From: Sclerodactyla briareus
Taxonomy: Eukaryota > Echinodermata > Holothuroidea > Dendrochirotida > Sclerodactylidae
Direction of reading: 5' to 3'
Assembly (NCBI GenBank): GCA_026419785.1
Contig: JAODTK010005154.1
Coordinates: 62,001-126,000 of the forward strand
Length of the DNA stretch: 64,000 nt
Shown here: one piece after another, positions 58,740-64,000 of the stretch
How the letters are laid out: each line of letters starts with the position of its first letter
How positions within the stretch are numbered: the first letter of the stretch is position 1
Notes under the pieces: model-generated
Database searches by the model: none
What the model was told of the DNA's origin: nothing
The model's input: only the letters and a program-made list of their open reading frames with translations
Made by a program: the position numbers and the translations under genes

Positions 58740-61700
58740 TGGATTTGACGAAACTTGGTGGAGAGATTATCTATAGCCAATGAATTTTTACAGTAGGGGA
58801 CGAGGGCCCCAGAGGTCATTTAATGTTACTAATTTGCATGTACCTAGTCGAATTTGCATAAATTATGCATATTTTAAAGTTGGTTGATATACCTCATGAA
58901 ACTAGTGGGAATAGATATGCATTCGTGTGCTTTATAAAGGAGACCAACTCCCGCTTCGATCAGACAACTACTTTGGTAGTTCAAGGGGTTAAAAGTTTAA
59001 TTAATAGATTTTCCGCAATATCATTGGGCGGTCATTGGAATGCAATATGCTCTAGGAGTGGATGGCATCACCTGGCGAGTAACAATTTAAAAAACAAACC
59101 GCCATGTCATTGAAGGTCATCAAAGGTACAACGTAGGGGTCAAAAATGATTTTAGTACTTATTGGAAATAGCACTGGGATATTCATAAGAATGCAAAATG
59201 CTTTAAGGAGGGGCTATATCCACCTGGAGGAGTTACCCAATTTTCATAAAAACTGCCATGTCAAGTAAAGGGTCATTCAAGTCACTTAGGGGTCAAAAAC
59301 TGTTTTCTGGACACTATTCGGAGAATGCTATCTGTGAGGCTGGAAGGCTCACCATTTTGATATAATTGTTGCTGCATGTGTGTGACATTCGACCTCAATT
59401 TGAAACTCTGTCGGGTGGTCATGTGGTTAAAGGTTGACGTCTGGAATAAAGTGCTTGATTCGATCGGATGCATACTGTGGTAGTTACAAAGGGTCAAAGT
59501 TTAATTTAATAGTGTTTCGCAAGAACATTGGGCGTGTTGTTCATTGGAATGGCATATGCTTCTAGGAGTGGATTGCATTCACATGGAGAGTAACAATTTA
59601 TAAAAACCGCATGTCATTGAAGGTAATCAAAGGTCAGTAGGGGTCAAAAATGATTAGTACTTTTTGGCAATAGCACTGGCATGTTACAGAATCAAGCTCC
59701 TAGGAGTGGAGGTAATCACATGGACAGTTACAATTTTCATAATAGCTGCCATGTCATTAAAGGCATCAAGGTCACTTAGGGGTCAAAAACTGTTTTCGGG
59801 CCGTAATCGGAGAATTTAATTTTGGAAGGCTGAAAGTTCAACATGTGTGATCTAATTGTGACCTGCATGTGTGTGACCTTGACCTCAATTTGACCTAGGT
59901 CGGGTGGTCATGGGTTAGAGGTGAGTTTTCTGAATAAATGTGCTTATTTAAGGAGTTAAGGGCAAAAAAATAGAAATGTATTTTTGGAGATGTGATAGAC
60001 CATTGTGTGATTTATGAGGAAACCAACGCCCGCTTCGATCGAAAATCTACTTTGGTAGTTACAAGGGGTCAAAGGTTTAATCATAGCGTTTTTGCAATAA
60101 CATTGGGCGTGATCATGGAATGCAATGCTTCTAGGAGTGGACCCATCACATGGAGAGTAACAATTTTTATGAAAGCCGCCATGTCATTGAAGGGTATCAA
60201 AGGTCACGTTAGGGGTCCAAAAACTGATTTTAATCCTTTTGGCAATAGCACTGGGCATGTCATCAGAATGCAAAAAATGCTCCTAGGAGTGGATGCTCAC
60301 AGAGAGTACAATGTTCATAAGAATGCCAGGTATTAAGGTATCAAGGTCACTTAGGGGTCAAAAACTGTTTTTCTGCCATAATCGGAGAAGTATATCTGTG
60401 AAGGGCTGGGAAGGTCACATTGGGATAAAATGTTGACCCGTATGTGGTGTGAACTCTGACATCAATTTGACTTCTGTCTGTTGGTCATGTTGTTAAAGGG
60501 TGAGTGTTGGATAAATGTGCTTATTAAAGGAGTTACGGCCCAAAAAAATAGAAAACTGGGATTTTTTTGGATATGTGATAGGAACTTTGTGGCTTTATGG
60601 AGGAAACCAACTCGCTTCGATCGGAACGCAACTTGGTAGTTACAAGGGGTCAAAGTTTAATTTAATAGCTTTTTTCGCCAATAACATGGGCGTGTTAATT
60701 GGAAAGCAATATGATTCTAGGAGTGGATGCATCACATGGAGGTAAACAATTTTTATAAAAACCGCATGTCATTGAGGTCATCAAAGGGTCACGTAGGGGT
60801 CCAACACTGATTTTAGTACTATTCTGGCAATAGCCACATGGCATGTCATCGAAGGCAAACTGCTCCGAGCAGGGGATTTATCACAGGGAGAGTTACAATT
60901 TTCATAAACTGCCATTGATTGAAGGTCATTCAGGTCATTAGGGGTCAAAAACTGTTTTCTGCCTATAATCGGAGAATTAAATATCTATGAAGGCTGGGAG
61001 GTTCACCATTGTGATATAATCTGTGACATGCATGTGTGTGACCATCGACTCAATGACCTCTGTCGGGTGGTCAGGTGAGTTTTAAAGGGAGTCTTGAATA
61101 AATGTGCTTATATTAAGAGTTAACGGGCAAAAAAATAGAAAACTGGTATTTTTGGATATGTGATAGGACCTTTGTTGCTTTATGGAGGGGAGGAAACCAA
61201 ACTCCGCCTTCGATCGGACGCATACTTTGGAGTTACAAAGGGGTCAAAGTTAAGCTAATAGCTTTTTCGCATAAATTGAGCGTGTTTCTTGGAAGCAATT
61301 GCTTCTAGGAGTCGATGCATCACATGGAGAGTAACAATTTTTATAAAAACCGCCACGTCAATGAAGGTCATCAAGGGTTCAAGTGGGGTCAAAAAACTGA
61401 TTTTATTACATTTTTGGCAATAGCATGGCAGTTCATCGAATGCAAAATGCTCCTAGGAGTGGAGGTATCACATGGAGGAGTTACAATTTTAAAAATGCCA
61501 TGTTCATTAAAGGTCATCAAGGTCGCTTAGGGGTCAAAAACTGTTTTTATGGCCATCTCGGAGACTTTAATATTTGAAGGCTGGAAGGTTCACATTGTGA
61601 TATAATGGGACCTGATGTGTGTAACCTCTGAACTCAATTTGGACCTCTGTCGGGTGGTCATGCTGGTTTAAAGGTTTTGAGTCTTGAAATAAATGTGCTT

Positions 61701-62405
61701 ATTTAAGGAGTACGGGCCAAAAATAGAAATGGTATTTTGGTATGTGATAGACCTTTGTGTGCTTATGGAGGAAAACCAACTCACGCTCGATCGGCGATAC
61801 TTGGTTAGGTACAAGGGTCAAAGTTTAATTAATAGCTTTCGCAATAAACATTGACGTGTTCATGGAGTGCAATTGCCCCGAGGAGTGGATGTATCCCATG
61901 GAGAGTAACAATTTTAAAAAACCCGCCATGCATTGAAGGGAATCAAGGTCCCGGGGGGGGCACAAAAACTGATTTAGTACTTTTTGGCAATAGCACTGGG
62001 CATGTTATCAGAATGCGAAATGAGCCTAGGAGTGAGTATCACAGGGAGAGTTACAATTTTTAAAACCTGCCATGTCATTAAAGTCATTCAAGGGAGTCAC
62101 TTAGGGGTCAAAAACTGTTTTATGGCCATAATCGGAGAATTTATATCTGTGAGGCGGAAGGGTTCACCATTGTGATTAATTGTGACCTGCATGTGTTGGA
62201 CCTTGACCTCAATTTTGACCTCTGTCGGGGGTATGTGGTTTAAAGGTTGAGTCTTGAATAAAGGTGCTATTTAAGGAGTTACGGCCAACAAAAATAGAAA
62301 CTGTTTATTTTTGATATGTGATAGACCTTTGTATGCTTTATGGAGGAAACCAAATCCCACTTCGATCGGAAGATACTTATGGTAGTTTTATAAGGGGTCA
62401 AAGTT
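58740..62405. repeat. Tandem array, about 580-bp unit, about 6 copies
   Basis: The anchor phrase GGAAACCAACTCCCGCTTCG (or a close variant) followed by ATCGG-TAGTTACAAGGGGTCAAAG recurs near 58942, 59455, 60020, 60602, 61192, 61772 and 62344. Most spacings are 570-590 bp, and the first interval is about 510. Each unit also has CTAGGAGTGGATG-ATCACATGGAGAG twice, CATGTCATTGAAGGTCATCA, GGGGTCAAAAACTGTTTT, ATAATCGGAGAA and TGTCGGGTGGTCATG. Copies differ mainly by single-base indels, so open frames within them are meaningless. The inner duplication suggests the unit itself arose from two shorter ones. Confidence 0.92.
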
Positions 62406-62406
62406 T

Positions 62407-63040
62407 TGTCTCGCCGAACTTTGTTCAAGGAGATGCATAGTGGTCATGTGCAGGTTACAACTGGAGTAGCTCTGGTGTGTGAAATAGCAGGGGGGGGGGG
62501 TGGGGGGAGTACGTAACTTCCTGGGAGGGATGGTATTAAATGATCTTATGGGTGACACTGAGGATAGATATACAGACAAACTTTATATTAGATAGGACCA
62601 GTTCGCACTATAGCTGGTCTACCTTTAGTCTCGCCAAAATGTTAACATTGAATCAGGTCACTAGGGGTTACTGCAGAGTGGTGTATAATTGCTTGATCTG
62701 CCAATGTCAAGTTTGTGAATTCCAATGAAAATGTATTAAGTGTGGTTAACAATTGGTCCTAAGATAAGTGAAGTGAGAAACTGGGTCAACAGGAAGTTTA
62801 ATATTGTGACTAATTTGCATAATGTTTAGACAGTCTTAGTCACATTTCCACAAAACTGATATGGTAGACATTGTCAATTAATCAGTCCTTACGGATTTGA
62901 AATTGGTCACTGATTAGTAGGGTCTTTCTGTCAAAGCTAATACCGAATCTTTAAAGCAACTCATTAAATGCCTCTTAATTGTTTGCATAGTGATTAGATT
63001 AGATGAAAACACTGATCGCGAACCAGCGAGACATGGGGCG
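62407..63040. mobile_element. Right end of the GTCTCGCC-bounded repeat
   Basis: This holds a second hairpin start (TGTCTCGCCGAAC-TTGTTCAAGG) at 62407, a poly-G tract at 62489-62498, and a third GTCTCGCC at 62630. Next comes the block homologous to 2788-3131, ending CGCGAACCAGCGAGACAT near 63033. The outer pair GTCTCGCC/(A)GCGAGAC is inverted, so the 62630-63033 unit, or the whole 58356-63033 region, may be one element with short inverted termini. No protein is seen. Confidence 0.5.
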
Positions 63041-63044
63041 GTTC

Positions 63045-64000
63045 GCCTGTTCAAGTCGTACCTCTATTCTAGGGGTTTAACCAGCAAACTAATCAGTAGA
63101 AAGGACCGATAGATATGCCGTGGCTACACGTATATCTCGTGCCTCCAAATGGCCCGGACGGTAAACCTATTAAGCCTCGTTTTTCGATTTTAGCGAACGC
63201 CATAAATGGCCGGGTTCAACGGAAGTAGAAGCATGAAACAACTGATTAGGTGAGCTGCAATTGGTTCGAGACACGAAAGTTTCAAGTAGCAGCAAAAAAT
63301 CATCGGAGCGAACATGAGAAGGCAAAAGTCAACCCCCGCGCGTACCAAAGACGCCGCACCATGGCCAATTTATTCCACGAATATGTCAGCTTGAGTGATT
63401 AACAACGCAACTGTAGGTCCATTCATGTCCGCCGCATGCATGGATTTCAATCGTATCACTTACCAAGGGATACCCATATGCTTAAGATCACATCATATCA
63501 CCTTCGACGCCAGTGATTTACATGAACAAACATGGTCTAGCCATAACAAGAAGAACGCCAAACTCGTTACAGTCAGTATAACGATGCGAGCAATCGGTAT
63601 CAGTCAGGCCACATCGGGATTTCGCATTTGAAATTGTGGAATCGTATCTGAGTGTCAGCTATTCAACTGAGAATGTTCACCAAGCGATAACATCGAAAAA
63701 AAACTACACAAAAGTTGAACTTGGAATCGCGGGAAATCTCCCTAATTATAAAACTTGAGTTTAAACATTGAAAAGAACAGTTCCTGACGTTGCTGGGAGA
63801 AAGATGCACTTACTTCGGCCTAACAGATCCCCCAAGGGCCATAGTTGGTAAAGAATTCAACCATGCGAAAGTAAGTAGGGCCTTAAACATACACTAGGGA
63901 ATGGTTCAAAACTCAAAATTGAGAACGGAAGTGTTGAGAGAAATAAATAGTAAGCTCACTTGGCCGGTTAATTTTATGTTTATTGCAAACTCATGATGCA
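63045..64000. other. No recognised gene
   Basis: Lower repeat content and a few short frames. Nothing supports a named feature. Confidence 0.5.

Noticed and set aside
59992..60336. 114-codon frame in the tandem array
   Set aside because: The frame is not kept in the other copies of the 580-bp unit.
58942..62405. CRISPR-like array
   Set aside because: The period is about 580 bp, with no short constant repeat and unique spacers, and the host is eukaryotic.

Overview
The window looks like invertebrate animal nuclear DNA, and a marine deuterostome (echinoderm favoured) is my best guess. The guess rests on one neuroendocrine gene with small exons and kilobase introns, CR1/L2-like LINE pieces, a Penelope-type reverse transcriptase, tRNA-derived SINEs carrying a core motif I associate with echinoderm SINEs, many poly-G/poly-C tracts and many minisatellites. 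The taxon is an inference. Coding stretches repeatedly break by 1-4 nt indels, often at homopolymers, while codons and splice sites on both sides stay conserved. That pattern fits an insufficiently polished long-read assembly better than ordinary decay.

Region 1 (about 3.5-16.5 kb, + strand): eight exons of prohormone convertase 2 (PCSK2). They run from the propeptide cleavage site through the catalytic Asp, His and Ser blocks to the P domain. The Asp of the GDGG motif, which marks PC2 among the convertases, is present. The signal peptide and most of the propeptide were not found and probably lie upstream of the window. Introns hold a SINE (8.1-8.4 kb), an 87-bp near-perfect palindrome (7.62-7.71 kb), a GT-G/C-AC mirror structure (6.69-6.82 kb) and a short inverted-repeat element (11.86-13.03 kb).

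Region 2 (16.5-27 kb): no recognised gene. It contains a degenerate tandem array (20.4-21.8 kb), a 145-bp duplication (22.24-22.53 kb) and a satellite block whose about 300-bp core is nearly identical at 24.85 and 25.54 kb.

Region 3 (27.35-38.39 kb): a candidate 11-kb retroelement. Long inverted repeats, each built from about 150-bp subrepeats, flank a + strand coding interior with a basic gag-like segment and a Penelope-type reverse transcriptase. The reverse transcriptase is split inside its catalytic palm by about 3.6 kb of other repeats.

Region 4 (38.4-58 kb): nested repeats. There is a LINE ORF1-like fragment (43.85-44.28 kb), a tRNA-headed SINE (44.83-45.24 kb) and a candidate 4.9-kb DNA transposon with about 130-bp terminal inverted repeats (47.45-52.39 kb) that contains a broken CR1/L2-like LINE.

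Region 5 (58.35-63.04 kb): a roughly 580-bp-period tandem array between hairpin motifs starting GTCTCGCC. Other members of the family occur at 2.8-3.1 and 4.0 kb. The last kilobase shows nothing I can name. No rRNA gene, functional tRNA gene, CRISPR array or bacterial operon was seen.
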